Positions 33,072 through 45,661 of a stretch of 64,000 nucleotides of DNA are shown one piece after another. Under the pieces are notes generated by a model, which saw nothing but the letters and a program-made list of their open reading frames with translations, did no database searches and was not told the origin of the DNA. The stretch covers positions 948,825-1,012,824 of the forward strand of contig QAOA01001448.1 of assembly GCA_003255065.1 (NCBI GenBank), in the 5' to 3' direction. The stretch comes from Cercis canadensis. Taxonomy: Eukaryota; Streptophyta; Magnoliopsida; Fabales; Fabaceae. Positions within the stretch are counted from its first letter, which is position 1. Every line of letters begins with the position of its first letter. Made by a program: the position numbers and the translations under genes.

Positions 33072-36000
33072 TCATCTTACATTTCTTTTCCTATTTTCTT
33101 GAGCACTAGAAGGTCCTTGCTCCATCATCCTGCCTTCCAGCTTCCTTGCAGCACGTTTTATAGCTGCTAGCTTCTGGCGTTGGCTATGGCTCTTCCTTTT
33201 GCTGCATGATCAGCATAATATATAGATACGAATAAAAGATAGTTAACATTCCAAGAATAAAAATAAAGGAAAATTTTCTCAATGAATGAGCAATGGCAAT
33301 ACGAACAAATCAAATATGACAAATTCCAAGATTCTGTCTAAGATGCTATAGTCTATACGATCCCGTACCATGTTATAGACTTAAGGGTTAAAATATTGAT
33401 TCCAGTCCCATAAAATTGGGTTTCAAAAGATACAACTATTTAAAAAGGAAAACCATGAAGAACAACTAGAAATAATCCACAACTTCAAAAATTTGGTCTA
33501 TTTTCCATGCCAGATATAAAAAAATAAAATAAAAAAACATAGCTACTTGCTTATAGAAGGGAAAAAGACTGTATTCTGACCTTATAAACACCAATCCCGC
33601 CGTTAGGACCATCCCTCCAACAGCCCAAGAAACTCTTTCACTGAATGGCATTTTTCTCACCCATTGCTGGAAATCTTCAGACAGCCTCAAGTTCTCACCT
33701 TTCTGGGTCAACTCAAACTGTGAAGCCTTCCATGAATCAGCAACAGAACCTAGACTGACTACATCACCGTAGCAAGATGTTTCTTCTCTGCCAATATGTA
33801 AATTATCAGATGACTTCACTTGAAAACCTGCAGCAAGACAAAGATCTGTGCCATTTGAGACCCATTCAGCAGCCCTACCGCATACAAAGTCACTTACTCC
33901 ACAAGGCGCTAGAATCTGAGAAGTCAAATCAATCACAAAATGGATTCTGTCAAGCTTTGGTAAGGAGACAAGTTTAAAATTCCATATTCTGGAATTAAAA
34001 AAACAAAATATATACATTCACCTTTACGCCTCAAAACACTAATGGCTGGTGGGTTTAAACAACATTATGAATTATTAATCATAAATCAATCCTAGCCCCA
34101 AAATAGGAATACGGACTTGATGACTGTTAAAAATGACTGAATTTATGGAAACCCCAGATCTGTCACCCATATACCTGTGTTTTCACATCCATAGAGAAGT
34201 AGGCATTTGAGCATGCCTCATAAATTCTGCCACAGAAAGAGGCACAAATCAGAGGAGGTCCAGGGTGAATACCAATACGAGGATCACATATGGAGCATTC
34301 CAATAGTTCCCATAAGTGCAAGCACTCTTGGCTGGCTTCTCCAGTGGATCCAAGCTTCCTTACAGACAGCAGTGCAGGGTGTGTCTGGGTTACGTCACAG
34401 CAAGTCTTTTTGCGGTATACCCGGCAAAGAGTCAAATCTTTAGGACCCTTTCTGGGAGGCTTTCCCTCTGATTTGAAGGGAGGAAAACGACCACCTTGAG
34501 AAACACACACTCCATTGGGTTTACCTGTGCACAAAACAAGGAAGAGATTGTACAACTGTATGCCTATAGGAATAGTGCAGTGTAAGAAGCTTATCAAACA
34601 AAGAAGGGCTAAGAAGCCAGAAAAAATGTCATTTAGAGAGTCACCTACCAAAATAATAAGTTGGATACCTCATTTCAGAGAATACTTAGTGCAAGGATAT
34701 AACCAACAGAGTATTAAACGATTGAATTTCAAGAATTCATATTTATGATTAACAAACACTACCATCACAAAGTGTATTGAAATCCAAATTCTCTACAGAG
34801 GCACTCAGATTCCATGTATATTAAACATGTAATTGCTTGTAAAAGAAAGTGAACCAAAAAAATCACCATGGGCCTCAGGATGCAACATATGATAGAATAA
34901 AAATTGAAAATCTGAAGGAAAAACCAAATGGTATATGAACTTGTGCAAGTGGAAGGAAACATATGAAATCAAACATGTGAAAAAACCACACCGGTGTAGT
35001 CACTTTTTTGGCTACCATTATATCTAGGCTAAGTATCACAGGCATGTAAGATCTGATAAGGTAACCGTAACACCTACCACATCTTAAGAAGTTAGTTAAA
35101 CTAACAAGAAGTCATGCACGGCCATCTAGCTATGAAAGGATGGTGACCAGCATTTCCGGCCCAGTATATCATTCCAATAAAGTCATACTTGTGACACCAT
35201 ATGCATGCTCTAAACACAAGTGTGCTCATTTTAGGCTTCTGGCTTGAAACAAGAAGAATGTGAAAACTGGAAAAATAAGGATCCTATCAAGTTAATCTGA
35301 GAAGCAAAGAAATTGGTAAACTGTGTTTGTCTATGATTGTGAGAGAGAGAGAGGGGTAAGAAGCAGCGAAACTATGTAGGTAAGTATACACAAGAAGCAT
35401 AAATGATATAATCCAAACTACATCTGTTCATCCCAACAAACTTCTGGTTCGTTGTTGGCTAGAATAAGTTATGGTGGCTAATATTTGGAGTATCCATAAA
35501 CCAATATCTGAGTTTCATCAAAACTTGCAACTATCAATTGATTCCACTAAGAAAGCCTATATTGTCTACACAACGAGGAAAAGAGTTACGTAAGGAAAGG
35601 TGAAAGTACTTCTCGTTTCACCTCCAGTGACTTTGGTATTCTATCCCAATACATATAGGTAAGCATGATAATTAGAATTTTGAAGTTTCAATGCTATAAA
35701 GGTTACGTGTCATTCAACTTTAGTTCTGAATAATTACTTCATCTGCTAAAGGAGCTCCTAGAGACAATAACGTTAGGTCTATCAAATGGCACCTCCGTCA
35801 GCTCTATCAGATTAATCAGCCCTGCGTGCCTGTCTTAACTAACTAATCGAGACACTAACTTGTAATATGCAAGATGATAAAGATAAGAAGTGGAAAAATA
35901 AAAAAAGAAAAAAGAACTGAACCTTGTAAGAGCAATTCTGGTTATGCAGGGGTGACTCTGTCTTTGAAACAATCCCAAATGTCCTGAAGCTTTTAAAATT

Positions 36001-36329
36001 ACGGATTTGATAAACAACAAAGAAATTCTTAAAACTATGCTAGACGGTCAGCGCCCGTCAAAAAGGAACAAAATTGAAGACTTGCCCAGATCAACTAGCC
36101 TACTGATATTCTTATCAATAAATATATAATTTCAAAAAAAAAATAAAGTTCCTTAGAAATGTCGCTCTTCTCTTAAGCCGTATCAGAATTAATTGAAAGA
36201 GAGAATTATTGGTAACGAAAAATTGCAAATCTGTAGAAGATAAAAACCCTTCGAAGAGAGAAGCTCACCGTAGGAGTAAGGAATGAACAGATGGAATAAG
36301 AGCAGCAAAATCAGAATCCCATACTCCAT
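33072..36329 (-). CDS. Folate-receptor-like cysteine-rich membrane protein
   Basis: Four minus-strand exons (36329-36269, 34524-34175, 33915-33581, 33201-33072) encode 291 residues. The protein has a signal peptide (MEYGILILLLLFHLFIPYSY) and a lumenal or extracellular cysteine-rich domain: CRVYRKKTCCDVTQTHPALL, ECLHLWELLECSICDPR, GPPLICASFCGRIYEAC, APCGVSDFVCGRAAEW. One transmembrane helix follows near residues 230-248 (VSWAVGGMVLTAGLVFI), and the tail is strongly basic (KRKSHSQRQKLAAIKRAARK). Cysteine spacing resembles the Folate_rec family of animal folate receptors, although animal members are usually GPI-anchored. Whether the plant protein binds folate is unknown to me. Intron 1 is unusually long, about 1.75 kb. 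The start at MEYG is chosen because it begins the signal peptide; an upstream in-frame ATG exists at 36431. Confidence 0.8.
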
Positions 36330-36723
36330 GATCTTCGTCCTGTCCCTGGGTTTGAGCTCCGAGCATAACCGGAAACCATAAGATGACCCCGATGGGCCCG
36401 ATTTCATACACAGTAAGTAAGTTGAACCCAAAAAGGCTCCGAACTGAACACTATTGGGTCCGACGAATTAGAGTACGAGATCAGAATGTTGGGGTAGCGA
36501 CGTAGCGTAACGGTAATTTTTTTTTTTTCTTTCAACGCATGCCAAACGGCTGCTGGACACTCCTTACTCCTAAGAAAGACCAGCGTAGTATAATTTAAGG
36601 ATTTAATAACCAGGAAAAAGGAATCCAACGTAATTGGACCATTGTTTGTTGCATAATTATAAAATTATTTTATAATATGTCATAATTAAAGTTAGAAATA
36701 TGGGAAAAGAGGAAGGAGGCTCG

Positions 36724-37266
36724 TTGACTTGAATATTACAATTTGATAACAAAATTTACATAATTATTATATTTTTTAATTTAATTACTTAAATATTATA
36801 ATTATAAAAAAAAATAATAAAAAAAACAACAACTGCAACGAAATGGGACTCACCAAATGCACCAGTTGCCAGCTGGCGTGTCCCCATCGGACACGCCAGC
36901 TGGCAGCAAGCCTGTCTCATTTATTTATTTTGGTTTGAGCCTTGTCTACAACTTTAAATTCGAGAAATTGGAAAAATTCATAAATAAAAATAAAAGAGCA
37001 AGGACAAAATAGTGTTATAGTTCCTTGGCAGCATGAATGGGTAACAATGGGCATGTCTCATTAGTGTTATGGCATATTGAGACACACTTGCTACTAATAG
37101 GCATGTCCGGTAGGAACATGTCAACTGGTAATTGGCATGTTTGGTGAGAGCTCCATTTTACTGTAGTTTTTTTTTTAATTTTTTTTAAAATTATAATATT
37201 TAGATAATTAAGTTAAAAATATAATAATTATATAAATTTATTACCAAATTGTAATATTTAAGTCAA
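36724..37266. mobile_element. Inverted-repeat MITE with a perfect central hairpin
   Basis: The ends are inverted repeats of about 90 bp with tips TTGACTTGAATATTAC and TTGACTTAAATATTAC, the same tips as the element at 4285-4619. Internally, 36867-36883 and 36889-36905 form a perfect 17-bp stem (TGCCAGCTGGCGTGTCC) with a 5-nt loop, and ACTCACCAAATGC and GCATGTTTGGTGAG are also inverted. No convincing target duplication was found. Confidence 0.6.
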
Positions 37267-38272
37267 TGAGCAGAGACTGCAATTTTGCAACCAATGACTT
37301 CCACCTTTAGGACGAGTTATATTACGTGTATAAATCTTATTAACGTTGATTTGTAAATAATTTATTTTAAAAATAAATCTACCTCATTTCTAGTTAAGAA
37401 TGTTTCGAACTCAATGTTATTTGGTGGCTTGGTGCTATATTCTTTACTTGCAAGGGAAAGAAACGAAACAGTATTAACTAGTGTTCCAAACCAATTCAGG
37501 TCAAGAAACGCTCTATTAGTCCATGTTTCAACCAACCACCACTTCCAAGAGTTTTCACTTTCAGTGAGTGGGTCACTTCTTCAATGACCCCATACTTTGT
37601 TCTATATGTTCATAAAGTACAGTAGCAAAAAAAATGTTTTTTTTTAGAGGAAAATATGGGAAATTAATTTGATACAGTATAATTTATAGACTTTTATCAA
37701 TACTAATATGGCGTTTTTTTGTTATAATAGTTGGAAGTTTAGTAAAAGTAAAATCTTAATTTATTATTGCTGACTTCGAAGAATGACAGCTTTCACCGTA
37801 GAGCTTTTTATTTTTCAGTTGGAAGTTTAGAGTCGTTTCTTAGGACATTCGTACTCAATAATTGCCAATTTATATCATGTCCCCTCAGCATTCAGCAATC
37901 ATCCTTAATAACAACAATAATTTCCCTGCTTCTCTCTCAATCATATAACTTTGAAACTCAAGAAAGAGAATCTTATTCAGGCAATAAAACTTACAGGAAC
38001 AGCGGACAAATATGAGAAATACTAGCTCTATATACATTAGACACACTTGTAATTCTAGCATCTAGCCCTATACTTACTTACACTTAAGTAAACACAATTA
38101 CACCCCCATTGCATTCCCTAACATGATTGAGACGTAAAAGCCTAAAAACAACTCAGCTATATCAACTAGCGCACAACCTCAGCTCATACGCATACACATT
38201 CATATCTATGATACACAGATGACAGTGCAAAACAAAAATGGATACACTCGTGGGAAAGGACAGGCTCATTTC
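37267..38272. other. Intergenic, 3' flank of DRM1
   Basis: AT-rich sequence, no coding exon. The 3' untranslated region of the downstream minus-strand gene should begin here. Confidence 0.4.
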
Positions 38273-39611
38273 TCAGACATCGAAAGGAGAAGAAGAGCTT
38301 GATCTGTTTTTGCCTGCTTTCTCATACGCATCTGATGTCGACCTTCTCCGAAACCGGAAGGACTCTTTGGCTCCTGCAATCATCATAATTATTTGCTTTT
38401 CTTAAAAATATAACATACATAGTCAACAAGTTTCACATCGCAAAACTCTCATATAGGATGCTGCTGTATGATACATGCCTCCTATTTGTATTGAAGCTAA
38501 ATCTATATTTTATAAGCTCCTTGAAGAAGTCAGAATATAAGTTACTCTAGTTAACATAACACCTATGGATATAGATAATACATAATGCACATTTAATTGC
38601 TATCGGTTTGTGAAGAATATACGTGGATAAGCACATTGGGCACGTCACTTTCTCATCCGAATAGCCAAAGGGAAACAAACAACCACCCACTTAACACTAC
38701 TTTATCATCATCCACTCAAAGATAGACAACGCCACAAAATGACAAAATTGCCCTCATAATACATAATTCTAGATCAATTATTTACCTAAAAAACCTAAAA
38801 GTCCCCCTTTACCGGGAGCCGGAGGTAGCAGGTAGCTTCGTCCCCGACTCCTATCCATTTGGTTTCAAGTTTCAAACACAAGCCAATCCAAAGGTCTAAA
38901 TAGACATTTTGTCAATATGCAAATGGAATAGATAATAACCACCTTACCCGAAAACGGAGACACCGGAGGAGTCGACCCGGCAGGCGATACCGGCGGCGAT
39001 CCACTCTGGTACCCCGGCGGTTTCACGATCATGATACTACGAGTCACCCTCATCGCCTCCTCCGACGAATCGTCACCGTACGATCTCCCGCTCCCGCCCT
39101 CTGATTCTGGATCAAACAAATCACACACCGCAAGATCCAAAGTTAATTAATGTCAGCAGATTATTATTTTGAAAAACACAACAACAAAAAAAAAGCAGAG
39201 AGAAACATTGAGCAGTCGCTTGTTAGATATTTATTGTTCGTTCTTCCAAGCGTAGAACCATTGTATAAATCATGTGTTCATTAGATCATTTCTAAGAGTA
39301 ATGATCGTGAATATATCTCAAAATATAGTACTTGATCTGCAATTGGAAGGTCAACAAATTGATTATTCTAGTTCAGTTTATGATTATAGTTGTAGTCCTC
39401 TTGATTCGGATAAGATAATATCGTTTATGAGATGAATTATATAACTAATGTGCTAAGGTCCAGCACCGGCTCTAGATGGCAAAAACGTTTGCATACCCTT
39501 GCCGGAGCTGGATCGGAAACTGAAGGATTTATGCTTTCGGAGCTTGCCGAGGCCGTTGTCCGGCCGTGGGCCGGCAACGGTGTCATCCCACAACTGGTCG
39601 AGTAGCCCCAT
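38273..39611 (-). CDS. DRM1: Dormancy/auxin-repressed protein (DRM1/ARP family)
   Basis: Three minus-strand exons (39611-39497, 39106-38948, 38373-38273) encode 124 residues, normal for this plant-specific family. Signature blocks are MGLLDQLWDDTVAGPRPDNG, LRKHKSFSFRSSSGK, SEGGSGRSYGDDSSEEAMR, VTRSIMIVKPPGYQ, GSPPVSPAGSTPPVSPFSG and the C-terminal SSSPFDV. Family members are widely used markers: transcripts rise in dormant buds, in darkness and under sugar starvation, and are repressed by auxin. The protein is mostly disordered and its biochemical role is not established. The start codon is unambiguous. No defects were seen. Confidence 0.95.
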
Positions 39612-40167
39612 GGCTAGCAGGATCACGTCTTATAGCAGATCCGGCGTATCAGCTATCTCAGTGACCAGGTTCCAGAATAAGGGGAACATTCAAGTGGCAT
39701 GGCAGGATTATTTAACGAGGGCAAGGCGTTAAAGATCGAACAATTCGTGGGGGTCATATGAGATCTGCACCGTCGATTAGAATCAATGAGGGAGATTATG
39801 ACGTGGTAGTAGGTTCGAGATACAAGTTGAGATAAGATTGGGCTTGCACATGGGCCCCAAGGACTCGGGGATTTTAAGATGAAGTTTGGCACGTGACATT
39901 ACTTGATGTGGGGCACGAACAATCACGTGACCAGTCATTTTTCTCAGAGTTGTTCGTTCGAGGATGCCCCTAGCTTTTATCCGAATCGGAAATATAAAGC
40001 CTTTGATTTTGTTAGAACTACAGAACTGGACCTTACGACTAAACCCAGTTAAACCCAGAATTGTTTCTTTTTATTTTTTTCCCCTAAAAGATATTAATAT
40101 ATTTTATTTTGTTATTAGAAAAATAAAAAAGAAAGAGGAAAAACACTTGAGTGATAAATTATATTTT
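39612..40167. other. DRM1 promoter region
   Basis: Upstream of the DRM1 start; a TTAAATAATCC about 100 bp before the ATG could serve as a TATA element. No gene was seen. Confidence 0.35.
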
Positions 40168-40584
40168 AGGAAAAGTCCTAAAAACCCCCTTGAACTATGT
40201 TCTTATTGCACTTTACCCCCCATGCTTCAAAAACGTAGGAAAGACTTTCTTGAACTTTCAAAATGTGCACTTTACCCTCATGACCCTAACGTCCGTCCAT
40301 TAATGGACGGAAGAAGGGATTTGAAAATTATAATTTGACCTCAAAATTCTTTGAATATTACTTTTTGACCCCACTTTTTATAAATTTATTTTCATTTATA
40401 CCCTTATAAAATTACACTATGGCCCAGATTAATCACATTATGTGCACATTAATGGACGGACGTCAGGGTCGGGGGGGTAAAGTGCACATTTTGAAAGTTC
40501 AAGGAAGTCTTTTCTACGTTTTTAAAGCATGGGAGGTAAAGTGCAATAAGAGTATAGTTGAAGGAGGTTTTTAAGACTTTTCCC
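40168..40584. mobile_element. 417-bp Mutator-like MITE
   Basis: Long inverted repeats (about 40168-40310 and 40440-40584) start AGGAAAAGTC and GGGAAAAGTC and share ordered blocks such as TTGCACTTTACC, CATGCTT and GTGCACTTTACC. The flanks are a perfect 9-bp duplication, TTATATTTT, at 40159-40167 and 40585-40593. The blocks encode nothing. The central part is AT-rich. Confidence 0.75.
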
Positions 40585-42729
40585 TTATATTTTTATTGTA
40601 ATATTTATAATTTATATATATATATATATATATAATTATTTTATCTAAGAGATCATAATTATTTTTATAACATGAGATCAGAGAATTAACTTTACAAAAA
40701 TTTAATTTATTATTCAAGTGTCTTTCTCTCAAAAAATATATAGTTTTTATTTTCATTGCCAAATGCCAGAAGAGATACTATCAAACTGTACAAATTGGTC
40801 TCTGTAATTTTAGTTTCAAGTTGACAATCTATTAAGTTTCACATGATAGAGACAAAATCCAAACACGATAATATAATCTGCAATTTTGATGGAAAGGGAA
40901 TGGAGAATGAAATTTATTGAGATGATTAATTAATCCTAAATTTGGAGAGGGTAAACCAGACAATAATTTAGAAAAATAATATTTTAGCTTTAAAATTTTT
41001 TGGTAAAATGATTTTAGTTTATTATTTTCTATTCCAGTTTAATTTTATGTTTTTAATTTACTCAATTAAATTTTCATATGTTTTTATTTTTTTAGACTAA
41101 TGTATGTTTTAATCTTTTCAATTTTATGATCGTACACTATAGATGTTTCAAAATTAAAACAGTGACAAAAATAAACGTGAAATATACAAATGATTTATGG
41201 AGAATGTTTAAATTAAAAGATTAAATTTTTTTAAAAATATTTATCTTACAAATTTTAAATTATTAATTTTCTACGAATTTATTGAAAAATCTATCTAACT
41301 TTTATTTACAAACAAATTTATTTTATAAGAATTCACAAAAAAAAATTATAAGAATACATCGAATTAGAAAATTATGGCTATTCTTAGTAAGTGGAGTCAA
41401 ATGGTGGGCTAATATCGCATCATTTACAAAACTTAAAGGTACAACGACTACACTTAATCATGTAATTCATTAAAAATAATGGTCTGAACGATTACACCTA
41501 AGCTCCTTTTCCATAAACGGCTAGAATACAGTTCAACTTTAAGCTGAACGCAAACCTGTGCCTACATAATTATCTGAGGGTCGTTTTCATTTCAAGGGCC
41601 ATGTTGGCGGAGAATACACTAATTTAGATAACGGCAAAAGGAGGCAACTCATCAATCGCTTTCTTCTTTGTTTCTTTTTTTGTCTCTTGCTTTCTTCTTC
41701 TTCTTCTTCTATCCTATATAAGTTGCTCTTCCAATATTGATATTGGACATGTAGGCCGGCCGAGAAAGACATCAACCAGTAGGGAAAGAGCCCACTAGCA
41801 CACTTCAATATACTTCTTCAATGCAACTATGCAAGATAAGACATCCTTAATTAAGACAAATCATTTTAGACATTATATAATTATTCTTATCACTCCTCAT
41901 AACTAATTTTGAATTAATCCACCAAAACTTTTTCTATTTTCTTCAAATTTCTTATCACTCTTTTACCACACTTTAAGTGATGAGATGAGCAAAACATCTT
42001 TCTTTGTAAAATAATATGTAAGTTGTGAGTCATAAAAAAAAAAAAAAGAAGAATTAAGTGGTCGAAACCTAGTTACATAGAGATGCCGTCATGTGCATTG
42101 GTGAAATAGTATAAGAAAATTAGTATACAGATATCATTACTCCTTAATTATTACTATTAACTATTAAGTCATTCTCTAAAACAAATAATAATAATAAAAA
42201 ACAAAGGGCTATACAATTTGGACTGGTCATATAACAATAAAACGATGGGCTTAGTCCAGTTGGCTGTCGTAGCATAAGTACCGAAAAAAAAACTAAGGGA
42301 TATGACTACCACTCTTATCTTATTAGCAAAAAAAAAGAAAAATAAATACCAATCTTAACTCTCCAAACAGAAACATTAGCAAAAATAGACATAATACTGG
42401 GGCAGATTTGATACAGCCTACAGAGGATTCCAGGTTGGTTTGTCAAGTTAACTAGACGGGAAGCTCAACAGTCAATAATCATTTCAACCTCATGAGTCAT
42501 GACCACCTTCCCAGAAGGAAGCCTTTCATGTAGTTTCCATGTTCAAGACTTGAGGCAGTAGGAAGACTTCCATTTCCATAGCATCAAGAATTAAGGTTTA
42601 GTTTACAATTATCAAAAGACATGAGAATTAATAAACCCATTATAATGAGATATGTTAAGAACACTAGTTTCATGATTAGAATCATTCACTCGTTTAACTT
42701 TATTTACAACAGCTTCACACCACTTTCCC
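40585..42729. other. AT-rich intergenic region
   Basis: No gene was recognised. A (TA)n microsatellite lies at about 40613-40635. Confidence 0.4.
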
Positions 42730-43056
42730 TCAAGAATCAATAACTGCCTTAACCTTACCATTATATTTCTGTTGTCTCTTCAAGTGAACAGAAACAGCAG
42801 ATGTGTCCTTGAGCAGAAGGAGCTCCCCTAATATCTTCCCATCTCTGTTTTTCAATAAATCCCTACAACTGAAAAGTTGCAATCACCTTATTTCTAGCTG
42901 TAAATTTCTGGAGAGCATAATAAAATTTCTTGCTTCTCAGATTCTACACAGGAGGTATAAAGTCACTTGCTTCACATTAGAAGGGTCAACGGTAATACCC
43001 AATTACCCATGCCATAGAATTTCCAGAGCCAAATTTCTAACGTTGGCACTTTCAGC
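42730..43056 (-). pseudogene. Decayed coding relic, protein not identified
   Basis: The minus strand contains protein-like pieces in order: AESANVRNLALEILWHG, then DPSNVKQVTLYLL, then EARNFIMLSRNLQLEIR, then DGKILGELLLLKDTSAVSVH and further residues to a stop at 42732-42730. They are separated by an in-frame stop, a frame change and a 42-nt gap with splice-like ends that is too short for a normal plant intron. The first block has the look of a helical-repeat (HEAT/ARM-like) protein. I do not recognise the family. It may be the broken 3' end of a gene, or retained exons of one I have mis-joined. Confidence 0.35.
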
Positions 43057-44400
43057 CTACTGAAAGGGGAGAAAGCCACTTTGCACTGCTAATATACTAC
43101 TTCAAGATTCAGTTAAATTTCATGCGTTTATGCTTGTGTACTCGGTAAGAAAAAGGTGCATTCAGCTGTTGGATTTTAATAAAATTAGCAAGGTAAATTT
43201 AACACGCATGACATTACTGAGTTTTATCTATCATTCCTCTGAGTGAAGATACTTACCGGTTAGTTTATTCAAACTGCTCAGAATAGGCAGCAAAAAGTAG
43301 GAGGACAAAATAAGCATATTAACCTTAAGGCTTAAACCCTTGTAAAACCCCAGGAACTGCCGCAAAGGTTTCCAAGCACACTGATCTCCCTCCCTTCTAT
43401 TTTAAAAAACTATATCTACCTCCCTTAGTATTTAAACTCATAAATCCAAACACTATAGAACCATTAACCCTTAAGTTAATCAACGGTTTAAAAAAAAAAT
43501 GGTGAAACCAAAATGCCCTCCTCTCTTCCCACCTTACTCGGTGATAACCAGCGTCCCTCCATTTCCCTGCAACATTTCTTCTCAAAGTCTCTGCTTGTAT
43601 TGTTTTTTAACTAATGGAATTAATAGAAGTTCTTTCTTTCTCTCTTCCCTTCTCTATCTCTCTCCTTCTATCTTTGAATTTTCCTTCTCTAAATCATCAA
43701 TCACAACACAAGGTACCAAAAAGAAAATCAAAAGTCCCAGACGCTTCCTCCATCATCATGCCATTGCTTCTCATCTTCTTCCTCTTCCGACTTCGAGTTC
43801 ACCATCTCCATCTCTCCACGCAAATCCTCCTGCCGATGAGCTCTTCTACAAGGGCTAGCTCCTCCCTCTTCACCTCTCCCCTCGCATCTCCATCTCCATG
43901 ATCTGCAAATCATTCACACACGAGATAAATCAATCAATAAACCAGAAATTGAAACACGGATACTAGAAGGATTCTTCCACTTGAAATGAAAAACCTTCTT
44001 CTGAAATTTGAAGAATAAAAAAAAAAAAAAAAACCTTCTAAGAACGCCAACAGAGAGAGAGAGAAAGCAATTGGAAGAAATTGCTTCGGGCAACATGTGA
44101 AATACAAACTAAGAACTGCGAAACAACAAATCAATACTTACCTAAGCATTCTCAAGTGATTTTCGGCTAAACCCACCAAGAAATTCGAAGTGGGTAGCTT
44201 CGGATTTCCTCTGATTTTGGTTTCCAGGAGATGTGAAATTCCTAGATTATGACTTTGATAGGGATTTTCTTCGTTGCCTAAGGGACTTTCGATCTAATCC
44301 TAGCTAAATCTCCAAAGAAATTCGAAGGATTTAAGGTTGGATTTGTAGGTGAGAGAGTTATGTTTCATAGAGAAAGAGAATGAAACGGACAAGGAGACAG
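43057..44400 (-). other. Possible transcribed leader on the minus strand
   Basis: Around 44150 the minus strand has a strong donor (TTAG|GTAAGTATTG) and at about 43903 a good acceptor (ATGATTTGCAG). This suggests an untranslated first exon of about 200 nt and a spliced second exon with short frames only (MEMEMRGER, then a stop). No protein was identified. It could be the 5' end of the decayed gene at 42.7-43.1 kb or a non-coding RNA. No other gene was seen in this interval. Confidence 0.25.
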
Positions 44401-44828
44401 AGGGGGTTTAAGATAAGGGTAGTAATGTCATATTTTATTTTCTTGACAAAAGAAATAATAATAAAAAGAATTTTAAAAAAATATTTTTAAGGACTGTTAA
44501 GTAATTAAGTATACGTGTAAAATTTTAAAATAATAAAATAGATGTAATATCAATTAAATATCAAGAATGTTGTTTATTAAGGTTAGATCAGCTAATAAAG
44601 ATTTAATTATTTTGTTGTAAAGTTTAAATTTAAAATTTATTGTGAGGAGTTATCTTTTAATAATTAATTTGTAAATATCACTATAAATTTATTAAAATAA
44701 ATTTAAAATAAAATAATTTTTTCTTATATTAAACGTTTATTTATTAAAAGCAATATAAAAAATGTTAGAATAATTGACTCTTATTATTATTATTTTCCCT
44801 CTTAAGTCTTAAGAGTAGAACCCCAAGG

Positions 44829-45651
44829 CTCTCTTTGAGAGTTTTTTTGGAGGGGAGAGGAGAGGAGAGGAGAGGAAAGGGAGGGAAAGGAAAGGGAAGA
44901 GTTTTTCTCTCCTTTGTTTGGATGATTAAAATGAGGAAAAGGAAAGGAAAGGGAATGAAATGTCTTATTGTAATATATTTTTACTAGTTTACCCTTTATT
45001 ATCTTTTCACTCTTTTTTTCTAATTCAATTTTTTAATTATAAATGTAATTATTATTTATTTATTAAAAAAATAAGAATTGACAATAACCGAATTCATACT
45101 CTAATTAAGTACATTTTCATAAAAAAGTAAAATTTCATAAATATTAAATTATTAATATATAATATACACTTATTGCTTCTAATGAGTCATAAAAAAATTA
45201 ATATACTATATATTTTCAAAAAGAAAATAAACTGTGCATCTGAAAAATTATGCAAATTCTATTGCTTTATGGGTTGCAATTAATTAAATTAGAGTGATGA
45301 TAAAAGGGATTATTTATAATTTTTTCATTAGATGGATATAATTAAAATTTTTAATTAGAAATATAAAAGAATTACAATTTAAACATAAAACTTCAACTTT
45401 TTTGCTTTCTTTTCTTATCCAACAATTCAATGGTGGCTGACAGTATGGGTAAATTAGTAAATTAATTCTCTACCCCTCCAAACCCCCCAATTTGGGGGGT
45501 TAAAATTTGTGAATGAAAAAAGGAGTGCAAGGGTCAAAGTTTAACCCTTGGTCTCCTTCCCCTTTCAAACTTAAAACTCCCAAACAAGGGAGTGGACTCT
45601 CTCATTCCTCTCCTCTCCTCTCCTTTCCCCTCCAAAAGAACTCCCAAACAT
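44829..45651. mobile_element. Non-autonomous DNA element with GGAGGGGAGAGG ends
   Basis: Inverted terminal repeats contain TTTGAGAGTTTTTTTGGAGG on the left and TTTGGGAGTTCTTTTGGAGG (reverse complement of the right), each followed by several GGAGA units. Near-identical ACCCCAAGG and ACCCCAAAGG flank the element (44820-44828, 45652-45661) and may be a target duplication. The centre is AT-rich without a transposase. The superfamily is undecided. Confidence 0.6.
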
Positions 45652-45661
45652 ACCCCAAAGG

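Noticed and set aside
36724..37266. Assignment of this MITE to Mutator
   Set aside because: No 9-bp duplication at either boundary, unlike the four elements for which one is clear.
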